Of a stretch of DNA of 14,537 nucleotides, positions 1 to 6,375 are shown piece by piece; positions within the stretch are counted from its first letter, which is position 1; each line of letters begins with the position of its first letter. The translations under genes were made by a program, and so were the position numbers. Source of the DNA: DATKCJ01 sp035513275 (GTDB lineage: Bacteria > Verrucomicrobiota > Verrucomicrobiia > Opitutales > Opitutaceae); NCBI GenBank assembly GCA_035513275.1, contig DATKCJ010000390.1:1-14537 (forward strand). The letters are read 5' to 3'. A model generated the notes under the pieces. The model was given only the letters and a program-made list of their open reading frames with translations, ran no database searches and was not told the DNA's origin.

Positions 1-959
1 TGCGGAGCGGAATCACATCGTTCAAAATCTTCCTCGCATACAAGGGCGCGTTCGGCATCGACGATACCGAGCTCTACCGCACATTAAAGCTCGCGAAGGA
101 ACTCGGCGTGGTCGTCACCGCACATTGCGAAAACGAAACACTCGTCGCCGAACGCAGCGCCGAGCTGCTCGCCGCGGGCAGGACCGACCCTGGCCAACAC
201 CACGAAAGCCGCCCCCCTGCGGTCGAGGCCGAGGGCGTGCACCATTTGATGACCTTCGCCGAGCTCACGGGCGCGTCGGTCTACATCGTGCACCTGAGCT
301 GCAAGGAGGCGCTCGACGAGGCTATCGCGGCGCGCCAGCGCGGCGTGCGGGTCGGCGTCGAGACGCTCATCCAATACCTCACCCTCGACAAGACCTACGC
401 CGAGCGGCCGGGCTTTGAGGGCGCAAAGTTCGTCATGTCGCCTCCCCTTCGCGACGCACGCAACCAGTCCGTGCTCTGGAACGGCCTGCGCGACGGACTC
501 ATCCAGACGGTCGCGACCGACCACGCACCGTTCGACTTCGAGAAGCAAAAGCCGATGGGCCGGGACGACTTCACAAAGATCCCGAACGGCATCCCCTCGC
601 TCGAGGAGCGCGTGAACCTGCTCTACATGCACGGCGTGAAGAAGGGGCGAATCGACCTGCACACGTTCGTCAATGTCGCCAGCACCGCGGTGGCGAAGCA
701 GTTCGATCTTTTCCCGAAGAAGGGTGCGATTCAGCCCGGTGCCGACGCCGATCTCGTTGTATTTGATCCCGACTACCGCGGCAGCATCACCGCGGCGAAA
801 CAGCACATGAACGTCGACTACAGCGCGTTCGAGGGCTGGAAACTCGAAGGCCGCGCAAGTGTGGTGACGGTCCGCGGCGAAGTCGCCGCGCGCGACGGCA
901 AGTTCACAGGCACCGTTGGGCGCGGCCGGTTCCTTGCACGGAAACCGAGTCATTTCTGA
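1..959 (+). CDS. Dihydropyrimidinase / D-hydantoinase, 5' truncated by window edge
   Basis: This is the C-terminal 318 codons of a cyclic-amidohydrolase metalloenzyme (full family length about 460-480), reading from base 3 to the TGA at 957-959. The family hydrolyses 5,6-dihydrouracil or hydantoins to N-carbamoyl amino acids at a binuclear metal site in the cytoplasm. Seen directly: TSFKIFLAYK, where the first lysine (codon at 24-26) matches the carboxylated bridging lysine and the following tyrosine matches the substrate-binding Tyr. HCENE (His codon 123-125) follows exactly 33 residues later, as in D-hydantoinases. VHLSC and ATDHAPF supply the remaining metal ligands, and SPPLRD is a family signature. 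The HXH motif lies before the window. The permease and aminotransferase downstream fit pyrimidine catabolism. A GTG at 108 is internal, not a start. Allantoinase is less likely given the AYK/HCENE pattern. Substrate choice between dihydropyrimidine and hydantoin is inferred from context. Confidence 0.92.
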   Translation, partial: RSGITSFKIFLAYKGAFGIDDTELYRTLKLAKELGVVVTAHCENETLVAERSAELLAAGRTDPGQHHESRPPAVEAEGVHHLMTFAELTGASVYIVHLSCKEALDEAIAARQRGVRVGVETLIQYLTLDKTYAERPGFEGAKFVMSPPLRDARNQSVLWNGLRDGLIQTVATDHAPFDFEKQKPMGRDDFTKIPNGIPSLEERVNLLYMHGVKKGRIDLHTFVNVASTAVAKQFDLFPKKGAIQPGADADLVVFDPDYRGSITAAKQHMNVDYSAFEGWKLEGRASVVTVRGEVAARDGKFTGTVGRGRFLARKPSHF

Positions 960-968
960 CCCAGGCAA

Positions 969-1044
969 TGAACCACAAAGGCACAGAGACACAGAGGCAG
1001 ACCATTCATGGCCTTTCTCTGTGCCTCTGTGTCTCTGTGGTTCA
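969..1044. repeat. Imperfect inverted repeat, copy 1 (ACAGAGACACAGAG family)
   Basis: This fills most of the gap between the dihydropyrimidinase and the permease. The outer arms TGAACCACA (969-977) and TGTGGTTCA (1036-1044) are exact complements. An inner 16-bp arm, CAGAGACACAGAGGCA (984-999), is exactly complementary to 1022-1037, so two alternative pairings compete for the same right arm. There is no T-run after it, so it is not a standard intrinsic terminator. Its left arm recurs in the next intergenic gap at 2516-2543 with 24 of 28 bases identical. It may be an interspersed palindromic element or an mRNA stabilising or attenuating hairpin. Confidence 0.85.
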
Positions 1045-1069
1045 ATTCTGCTTTCGCTGACCGATCATC

Positions 1070-2518
1070 ATGCCCTCAAATCCCACCGCTTCGGATCCGC
1101 GCCTTTCCAACGCCGACCTTGCGCCGGTCCCGCACGCGCAGCGCACGTGGACGAAGTGGGACATCGCTGCGCTGTGGGTCGGCATGAGTGTGTGCATTCC
1201 CACCTACATGCTTGCCTCGAGCCTCATCAGCGGCGGCATGAACTGGTGGCAGGCTGTGCTTACCGTTTTTCTCGGCAACCTGATCGTGCTGATTCCGATG
1301 GTGCTCAACGCGCACGCCGGCACGAAGTATGGCATCCCGTTTCCGGTTTTCGCGCGCGCGTCGTTCGGCGTGTTCGGCGCCAACATCCCGGCGATCCTCC
1401 GTGCGATCGTCGCCTGCGGATGGTTCGGCATCCAGACGTGGATAGGCGGCTGGGCGATCTACAAACTCCTGCTCGTCGCGATGCCGGGACTCGCGGACAG
1501 CACGATGATTGGATTCGTCGGCATCAACATCGCACAGCTCGCGTGTTTCCTTTTCTTTTGGGCGCTCAACGTCTGGATCTTTTGGCGTGGCATGGAAACG
1601 ATCCGCCATATCGAGAGCTGGGGGGCGCCGTTGCTGCTCGTGATCGGTGTCGCGCTTCTCGCCTGGGCGTGGACCAAGGCCGGCGGTTTCGGACCGATGC
1701 TCAGCCAACCATCGAAATTTGAAACGAACGCCGACTTCTGGAAGTTCTTCGTGCCGGGTCTCACAGGGATGGTCGGATTCTGGGCAACGCTCTCGCTGAA
1801 CATTCCCGACTTCACGCGCATGGCACGGAGCCAGAAGGACCAGATCGTCGGCCAGGCGCTCGGGCTCAACACGACGATGCCGCTCTACGCATTCATCGGT
1901 GTCGCCGTCACGAGTGCGACTGTCGTGATCTTCGGCGAGACGATCTGGGATCCGATCGAGCTGATGTCCCGCTTTGACAGCGTCGCGCTGATGCTCGTGT
2001 CGATGTTCGCACTCACGCTTGCGACGCTCACGACCAATCTCGCAGCCAACGTCGTCTCGCCGGCGATCTCGTTTTCCAATCTCGCACCGCGCCGGATCAG
2101 CCGCCGCGCGGGGGGCATCATCACGGGCCTGATCGGCATCGCCATGATGCCCTGGAAACTCGTCGCCGACCCGACCGGCTACATCTTCACCTGGCTCATC
2201 GGCTACTCTGCGCTGCTCGGGCCGATCGGGGGCATCCTGATCGCCGACTATTACTGCGTGCGGCGCACCGAGCTTGTGGTCGACGATCTCTACCGCGCCG
2301 AAGGCGCCTACACATACCGAGGCGGTTTCAATCCCGTTGCGTTAGTCGCGCTCGTGGCCGGCGTGCTACCGAACATCCCCGGCTTTCTCGGAACGATTGG
2401 CGCGGTTGAGAGCGTGCCCGCGTTCTGGCTGAGCCTCTACGGCTACGCGTGGTTCACCGGATTCCTGATCGCCGGTGGCGTCTACCTGGTCCTCGGAAGA
2501 TTCACATCAAGCAGGTGA
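1070..2518 (+). CDS. NCS1-family nucleobase/hydantoin permease
   Basis: This 482-residue integral membrane protein has about twelve hydrophobic segments and belongs to the nucleobase:cation symporter-1 family (uracil, cytosine, allantoin, hydantoin carriers). Seen: a hydrophilic N-terminus up to about residue 28, then NWWQA and GIPFPVFARASFG. WFGIQTW places Trp118 and Gln122 where the Mhp1 hydantoin transporter has its substrate-stacking Trp117 and Gln121. GFWATLSLNIPDFTR contains a second conserved Trp (238), and TTNLAANVVSPA contains Asn327, which likely corresponds to the ligand-contacting Asn of TM8. Near the C-terminus is the family-typical GPIGGILIADYY. The start is the ATG at 1070, 26 nt after an inverted repeat; no clear Shine-Dalgarno precedes it. 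The TGA stop at 2516-2518 is the first triplet of the next repeat copy. Position between dihydropyrimidinase and aminotransferase suggests uracil/thymine or hydantoin uptake; the substrate is inferred. Confidence 0.9.
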   Translation: MPSNPTASDPRLSNADLAPVPHAQRTWTKWDIAALWVGMSVCIPTYMLASSLISGGMNWWQAVLTVFLGNLIVLIPMVLNAHAGTKYGIPFPVFARASFGVFGANIPAILRAIVACGWFGIQTWIGGWAIYKLLLVAMPGLADSTMIGFVGINIAQLACFLFFWALNVWIFWRGMETIRHIESWGAPLLLVIGVALLAWAWTKAGGFGPMLSQPSKFETNADFWKFFVPGLTGMVGFWATLSLNIPDFTRMARSQKDQIVGQALGLNTTMPLYAFIGVAVTSATVVIFGETIWDPIELMSRFDSVALMLVSMFALTLATLTTNLAANVVSPAISFSNLAPRRISRRAGGIITGLIGIAMMPWKLVADPTGYIFTWLIGYSALLGPIGGILIADYYCVRRTELVVDDLYRAEGAYTYRGGFNPVALVALVAGVLPNIPGFLGTIGAVESVPAFWLSLYGYAWFTGFLIAGGVYLVLGRFTSSR

Positions 2519-2584
2519 ACCAGAGTGGCACAAAGACACAGAGTTCGACTCGTGTCATTTGTGGCTCACTGTCTCGGTGGTTCC
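2516..2584. repeat. Imperfect inverted repeat, copy 2 (ACAGAGACACAGAG family)
   Basis: This is a diverged relative of the 969-1044 element, in the gap between permease and aminotransferase. The left arm 2516-2543 matches copy 1 at 24 of 28 positions. The outer arms GAACCA (2517-2522) and TGGTTC (2578-2583) are complementary, and GGCACAAAGACAC pairs imperfectly with GTGTCATTTGTGGC. The right arm has decayed more than the left. The first three bases are the permease stop codon, so this element defines the permease C-terminus. No poly-T follows. It ends about 13 nt before the aminotransferase ATG. Confidence 0.75.
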
Positions 2585-2597
2585 ACTCACTCTTTCT

Positions 2598-3938
2598 ATG
2601 AAATCGATCCCACTGCCATCTTTTGATCACAAGCCCACGCCTTACACGGGCCCGTCGGTCGAGAACGTGCTCGCCCGCCGGAAGCAGTTCATGAACCCCG
2701 GCATCTTCCTCTACTACAAGAAGCCGATCATGCTCGTCGAAGGTCGCATGCAGTATGTGTGGGACGAGACCGGCAAGCGCTACCTCGACGGCCTCGGCGG
2801 CATCGTCACGGTGAGCGTGGGGCACTGTCACCCGCACGTCGTCTCCGCGGCGACGAAGCAGCACAACACGCTGCAGCACTCCACCACGATTTACCTACAG
2901 CCGCGCGTCGTGGAATTTGCCGAGAAGCTCGCGTCGAAGATGCCGGGCAACCTCAAGTGCGTTTACTTCGTGAACTCCGGCTCCGAGGCCAACGACCTCG
3001 CGCTCACCATGGCGCGCCTCTACACGGGCAACTTCGACGTCATCTCGCTGCGCAACGCATACCACGGTGGCAGCGCCGCGACGATGGGACTCACCGCGCA
3101 CAGCAATTGGAAATTCAACATGCCGCACAGCTTCGGCGTGCACCACGCAGTCGCGCCCTATCCTTACCGCGGGACTTTCGGTTACGACGATCCCGACGCC
3201 GGCCGCAAATACGCCGACGACGTGAAGGACCTTATCGCCTACGCTACGCCGGGAAAAGTCGCGGGCTTCATCGCCGAGTCGATACAGGGCGTTGGCGGAT
3301 TCGTCGTGTTTCCAGATGGCTACCTCAAGCATGCCTACGCGCACGTGCGCGCGGCCGGCGGGGTGACCATCGCCGACGAAGTGCAGACCGGCTTTGGCCG
3401 CACGGGCACGCACTTCTGGGGCTTTGAGACGCAGGGCGTCATCCCCGACATCGTCACGATGGCGAAAGGCATCGGGAATGGCGCACCGCTCGCGGCCGTC
3501 GTTACCACGCCCGAGATCGCGGCGGTGATGGCGCAACGCGTCCACTTCAACACATTCGGTGGCAACCCGATCGTCAGCGCGATAGGGACGGCCGTGCTCG
3601 AAGTCATCGAGAAGGAGAACATGCAGGCTAACTCGCTGAAGCTCGGCGATCGCATCCTCGCAGGACTGGAGTCACTCAAGGCAAAGTATCCCGTCATTGG
3701 GGACGTCCGCGGCAAAGGCCTCATGCTCGGCATCGAGTTTGTGAAGGACCGCGCGACGAAAGAGCCCGCCAAGGAAGCCTGCGCGCAGGTCGTCGAGAAC
3801 GCGCGCGAACTCGGACTCCTCCTCGGCAAGGGCGGCCTCTGGGGACAGACGATCCGCTTCGCGCCACCGATGTGCATCAACGAGGCCGATGCGGACTTTC
3901 TGCTGGCGGTGCTCGATGAATCAATCGCCGCGCTCTGA
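2598..3938 (+). CDS. Class III aminotransferase, AGXT2/PYD4-like (beta-alanine or beta-aminoisobutyrate transaminase)
   Basis: A 446-residue PLP-dependent fold-type I transaminase. Seen: LDGLGGIVTVSVGHCHP near residues 64-79, the PLP-phosphate region NSGSEAND (126-133), AYHGG (154-158), IADEVQTGFGRTG with Asp260 that binds the PLP ring nitrogen, and TMAKGIGNGAPL with Lys290 as the Schiff-base lysine. The N-terminal stretch GIFLYYKKP..LVEGRMQYVWDE resembles alanine-glyoxylate aminotransferase 2, whose relatives (plant PYD4, mammalian AGXT2) act on beta-alanine and beta-aminoisobutyrate, the end products of reductive pyrimidine degradation. That fits the upstream dihydropyrimidinase and permease. 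The ATG at 2598 is chosen because homology begins soon after it; extending upstream would translate the repeat at 2516-2584. No clear Shine-Dalgarno is visible. Other class III transaminases (GABA or ornithine) are less likely given the N-terminal motif. Confidence 0.9.
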   Translation: MKSIPLPSFDHKPTPYTGPSVENVLARRKQFMNPGIFLYYKKPIMLVEGRMQYVWDETGKRYLDGLGGIVTVSVGHCHPHVVSAATKQHNTLQHSTTIYLQPRVVEFAEKLASKMPGNLKCVYFVNSGSEANDLALTMARLYTGNFDVISLRNAYHGGSAATMGLTAHSNWKFNMPHSFGVHHAVAPYPYRGTFGYDDPDAGRKYADDVKDLIAYATPGKVAGFIAESIQGVGGFVVFPDGYLKHAYAHVRAAGGVTIADEVQTGFGRTGTHFWGFETQGVIPDIVTMAKGIGNGAPLAAVVTTPEIAAVMAQRVHFNTFGGNPIVSAIGTAVLEVIEKENMQANSLKLGDRILAGLESLKAKYPVIGDVRGKGLMLGIEFVKDRATKEPAKEACAQVVENARELGLLLGKGGLWGQTIRFAPPMCINEADADFLLAVLDESIAAL

Positions 3939-3957
3939 GTGCGCTTGCACCACAGAT

Positions 3958-4509
3958 ATGTCCGTCGTTTCCTTTCCTACCGTGAACACCCCCGATGAGG
4001 CCGCAATTCTCGCTATCGAGCGGCCGCACAAGAGCCTCTGGACCTACTACCTTCTCGCCTGCATCGCGATTCCGCCGCTGTTCCCGTTCGTGATCATCCC
4101 GGCGTATTTCAGGTTCCACACGATGCGCTACCGGTTCACGAGCGAGGGCATCTCGATGCGCTGGGGAGTTCTTTTCCGCCGCGAGATCATCGTGAACTAC
4201 GCGCGAATCCAGGACATCCACCTGCGTTCGAACATCGTTGAGCGCTGGCTAGGCCTCGCGCGGATTCTCATCCAGACGGCCAGCGGGAGTTCGAGCGCGG
4301 AAATGACGCTTGAAGGAATTCCCCAATTCGAAGCTGTGCGCGATTATCTCTACGACCGGATGCGAGGCGTGAAGGACCACGGTCATAAGCCGGCGGCCAG
4401 CAACGCGCCTCAAGCTGGCGGCGACGACAACACCGAACTCGCTCTGCTCCTGCGTGAAGTCGCATCGGAACTGCGCGCGGTGCGCCAGCAACTCGAAGCA
4501 CGCAAGTAG
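3958..4509 (+). CDS. Membrane protein with bacterial PH domain (YdbS-like, DUF304/bPH2)
   Basis: A 183-residue protein. One hydrophobic hairpin at about residues 27-50 (WTYYLLACIAIPPLFPFVII) precedes a bPH2 domain at roughly 52-135. Typical features are YRFTSEGISMRWGVLFRREIIVNYARIQDIHL and, in the second half, ERWLGLARILIQTASG, the characteristic sequence of DUF304 proteins. The C-terminus (155-183) is charged and probably coiled coil. The ATG at 3958 is 19 nt after the aminotransferase stop and 10 nt separate this gene's stop from the next PH gene, so all may share one transcript. No strong ribosome binding site is visible. The molecular role of these domains is not settled; in Bacillus subtilis the paired ydbS-ydbT genes have been linked to antimicrobial peptide resistance. 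Family assignment is firm, function is not. Confidence 0.82.
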   Translation: MSVVSFPTVNTPDEAAILAIERPHKSLWTYYLLACIAIPPLFPFVIIPAYFRFHTMRYRFTSEGISMRWGVLFRREIIVNYARIQDIHLRSNIVERWLGLARILIQTASGSSSAEMTLEGIPQFEAVRDYLYDRMRGVKDHGHKPAASNAPQAGGDDNTELALLLREVASELRAVRQQLEARK

Positions 4510-4519
4510 CCTTGCGACG

Positions 4520-5494
4520 ATGCTCAATCCATTCCGCACCTGGTTTCTCTCGGTTCTGAAGGTTCCGCCAGAACCGCATCCGCCCGCAGGGAGCCCGGGA
4601 TCACTCCGCGTATTCCGCGCGGGTCGCAATTACTTCAGGCTGCGGCTGGCCGGCTGGGGCTTCACCCAGCTCTTCGCACTCGCGGGCATCATTTTCTGGG
4701 TCGTCGTGCTTATCGATGTCGAGGCCGAGGCACGGCACCGTAAGGAGAACGGAGAGGCGCCCGCGCCATTCAATGCCGATTCGTTCGCAAAGACCATTGA
4801 GTCCTTCGCGAAAGAAGCTGAGGCATCCGGGAGTCCGGACAATGCGGTCCAGCCCGTTGCGTCCGAAGGAACAAGCGAGGGAGAACAATCACGCAAACGA
4901 GGCATACGCTACATGGGATACAATGCCTGGAAGCAGATGCTCGTGACGGTCGCGATACGACTTCCAGATTGGGTCCTCCCTTTGCTTTGGGTGCTGAAGG
5001 TAGTCGGTATCGTGATCTACCTCGTGCAGATCCCGTTCACGTATTTTCTCCGGCGCCTCGATTACGAGTTGCGCTGGTATATCGTCACAGATCGCAGCCT
5101 GCGCCTACGGTGGGGAGTGGCGAAGGTGACTGAGACGACGATGAGCTTCGCGAACCTGCAGCAGGTGGAGATGACGCAGAATCCTATCCAACGTCTGCTG
5201 GGGCTTGCCGATGTCCGCGTGCAGTCCGCGGGCGGTGGCTCAGGCAAGGAGGGCAACCCTCAAGACGAAGACTCGATGCACCGGGCACGATTTCATGCAG
5301 TCGACAACGCACCCGAGATTCGCGACCTCATCCTAGAGCGTCTCCGCCGTTTCCGGCAGGCCGGCCTCGGTGATCCCGATGATCCGAATCACGCCGAGGA
5401 GCATGCTCCGCCACCTCCGCCTCCGCCAGGCGACGCACTGGAGGCGGCCCGAGAGGTGCTCGCCGAGGCGCGAGCGCTGCGCAGCGCCTTGTAG
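4520..5494 (+). CDS. Membrane protein with bacterial PH domain (YdbT-like partner)
   Basis: A 324-residue protein with a first TM segment at about 43-65 and a hydrophilic, low-complexity loop at about 66-130 rich in Glu, Ala and Ser. A second hydrophobic region lies at about 150-178. A single bPH2 domain spans about 180-275: RLDYELRWYIVTDRSLRLR, then TTMSFANLQQVEMTQNPIQRLLGLADVRVQSAGG. The C-terminal tail is acidic, contains a run of seven prolines (297-303) and ends in an Ala/Glu/Arg-rich helix resembling the tail of the upstream PH protein. It is shorter than B. subtilis YdbT, which carries several PH repeats. The ATG at 4520 lies 10 nt after the upstream stop, supporting co-translation of a two-protein complex. 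An extended reading upstream to 4454 would overlap the previous gene by 56 nt and is not needed. Function is unknown beyond probable membrane-associated scaffolding. Confidence 0.8.
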   Translation: MLNPFRTWFLSVLKVPPEPHPPAGSPGSLRVFRAGRNYFRLRLAGWGFTQLFALAGIIFWVVVLIDVEAEARHRKENGEAPAPFNADSFAKTIESFAKEAEASGSPDNAVQPVASEGTSEGEQSRKRGIRYMGYNAWKQMLVTVAIRLPDWVLPLLWVLKVVGIVIYLVQIPFTYFLRRLDYELRWYIVTDRSLRLRWGVAKVTETTMSFANLQQVEMTQNPIQRLLGLADVRVQSAGGGSGKEGNPQDEDSMHRARFHAVDNAPEIRDLILERLRRFRQAGLGDPDDPNHAEEHAPPPPPPPGDALEAAREVLAEARALRSAL

Positions 5495-5517
5495 GGATCC
5501 CGTTTGCACGAGATTCC

Positions 5518-5582
5518 TGTAGGTTGCGCGCTTGTCGCGTTCTGCTGGCCAGCAGAGTGGCGCGACAAGCGCGCCACCTACA
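5518..5582. repeat. Long near-perfect palindrome (TGTAGG...CCTACA hairpin)
   Basis: The 22-nt arms 5518-5539 and 5561-5582 pair at 21 of 22 positions (T5525 opposite C5575). The loop region is itself a perfect 16-bp palindrome, TCTGCTGGCCAGCAGA (5541-5556). The element sits between convergent genes: the PH gene ends at 5494 and the pseudouridine synthase runs leftwards into it. The right arm includes that gene's stop codon (5578-5580) and part of its last Met codon. There is no poly-T on either strand. It is probably a REP-like interspersed element that could also act as a bidirectional mRNA end or stabiliser. Confidence 0.9.
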
Positions 5583-6375
5583 TTTGCCGGGCGATCGCCT
5601 CATCGATCTCCCCGCGCTCGATTCCAACTCTCTCCCGCGCGAACTCCGCGAGATCGTCCGTGAGAGGCGCGCGAAACGTTCTTCCACCCTCGCCCGGGTC
5701 GAACGTCATCTCTAGCGCATGGAGCGCGTGTCGCGAGAGGATCAACTGACTCGCCATCGAATCGCTGAACCCGTGCTCGATGAACTCGAGGAAGAGCATT
5801 GGGTTTGGCCCATACATCTTGTCGCCGACGATCGCGTGGCCGATGTGTGAAGCGTGCACCCGGATCTGGTGCTGTCTGCCTGTCCTCGGTTGCACCAGGG
5901 CGAGTGTGAATCCGCCGCCTGCACGCAGCGGCGTGAACTCCGTCATAGCGGGCCGTCCCTCAGGCCCGCGCACTACGGTCTGGCGCGCCAAGATCGGACT
6001 CGAGAGATCGCGACCCAGCGGCTCATCGACGACGACCGCCTCCGTGAGCTCACCATCCAAGATGGCAACGTAGCTCTTCTTCACACGCCGGCCCTCGACA
6101 GCGCGCTGCAATCGCGACGCGGCGACGCCGTTCTTCGCGAACACCATCACGCCGCTCGTCTCGCGATCCAGACGGTAGATCATGTGGACTCGCGGGAGTC
6201 CGAGGTGCTCGCGGCACGCGCCGACGAGGCTCGACCACGGGCCGTTTTTCGACGGATGACAGACGATATCGCCGGGCTTGTTGACCACGATCACGTTGTC
6301 GTCCTCCTCGACGATCCAACCTGGAAACTCCTCCGGGCGGATCATCCGCGCCCCGCCTGATGCAGGCACGCTCAT
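5578..6375 (-). CDS. RluA-family pseudouridine synthase (no S4 domain)
   Basis: A 265-residue enzyme that isomerises uridine to pseudouridine in rRNA or tRNA. Seen: DNVIVVNKPGDIVCHPS (26-42), the catalytic block YRLDRETSG with Asp70 as the nucleophile, GRQHQIRVHASHIGHAIVGD (167-186) and SRHALHALEM near the C-terminus, all RluA landmarks in order. The block reads YRLD where many relatives have HRLD; the essential Asp is present. There is no N-terminal S4 RNA-binding domain, so it is closer to the RluA/TruC type than to RluC/RluD. The ATG at 6375 overlaps the stop of the upstream dehydrogenase by 4 nt (ATGA), suggesting translational coupling; an internal Met at residue 11 is an alternative. 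The stop codon lies inside the 5518-5582 palindrome, so the last residues may derive from that repeat. The target RNA position cannot be told from sequence. Confidence 0.9.
   Translation of the reverse strand: MSVPASGGARMIRPEEFPGWIVEEDDNVIVVNKPGDIVCHPSKNGPWSSLVGACREHLGLPRVHMIYRLDRETSGVMVFAKNGVAASRLQRAVEGRRVKKSYVAILDGELTEAVVVDEPLGRDLSSPILARQTVVRGPEGRPAMTEFTPLRAGGGFTLALVQPRTGRQHQIRVHASHIGHAIVGDKMYGPNPMLFLEFIEHGFSDSMASQLILSRHALHALEMTFDPGEGGRTFRAPLTDDLAEFARERVGIERGEIDEAIARQM

Noticed and set aside
84..992. 302-codon open frame on the minus strand
   Set aside because: It is antisense to the dihydropyrimidinase, whose metal-binding motifs are intact on the plus strand; the minus product has no recognisable domain and runs through the intergenic repeat.
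969..2584. CRISPR-like repeats
   Set aside because: Two diverged palindromes about 1.5 kb apart with a gene between them; no regular spacers and no cas genes.
2475..2597. N-terminal extension of the aminotransferase
   Set aside because: It would translate the intergenic repeat and overlap the permease gene; homology to AGXT2-like enzymes starts after the ATG at 2598.
5476..5490. GCGCTGCGCAGCGC dyad at the end of the second PH gene
   Set aside because: It lies within an Ala/Arg/Ser coding stretch of GC-rich codons, where such short dyads arise by chance, and it has no T-run.
5518..5582. Bidirectional intrinsic terminator
   Set aside because: The stem is strong, but neither strand has a T-run after it, so it is listed as a repeat rather than a terminator.
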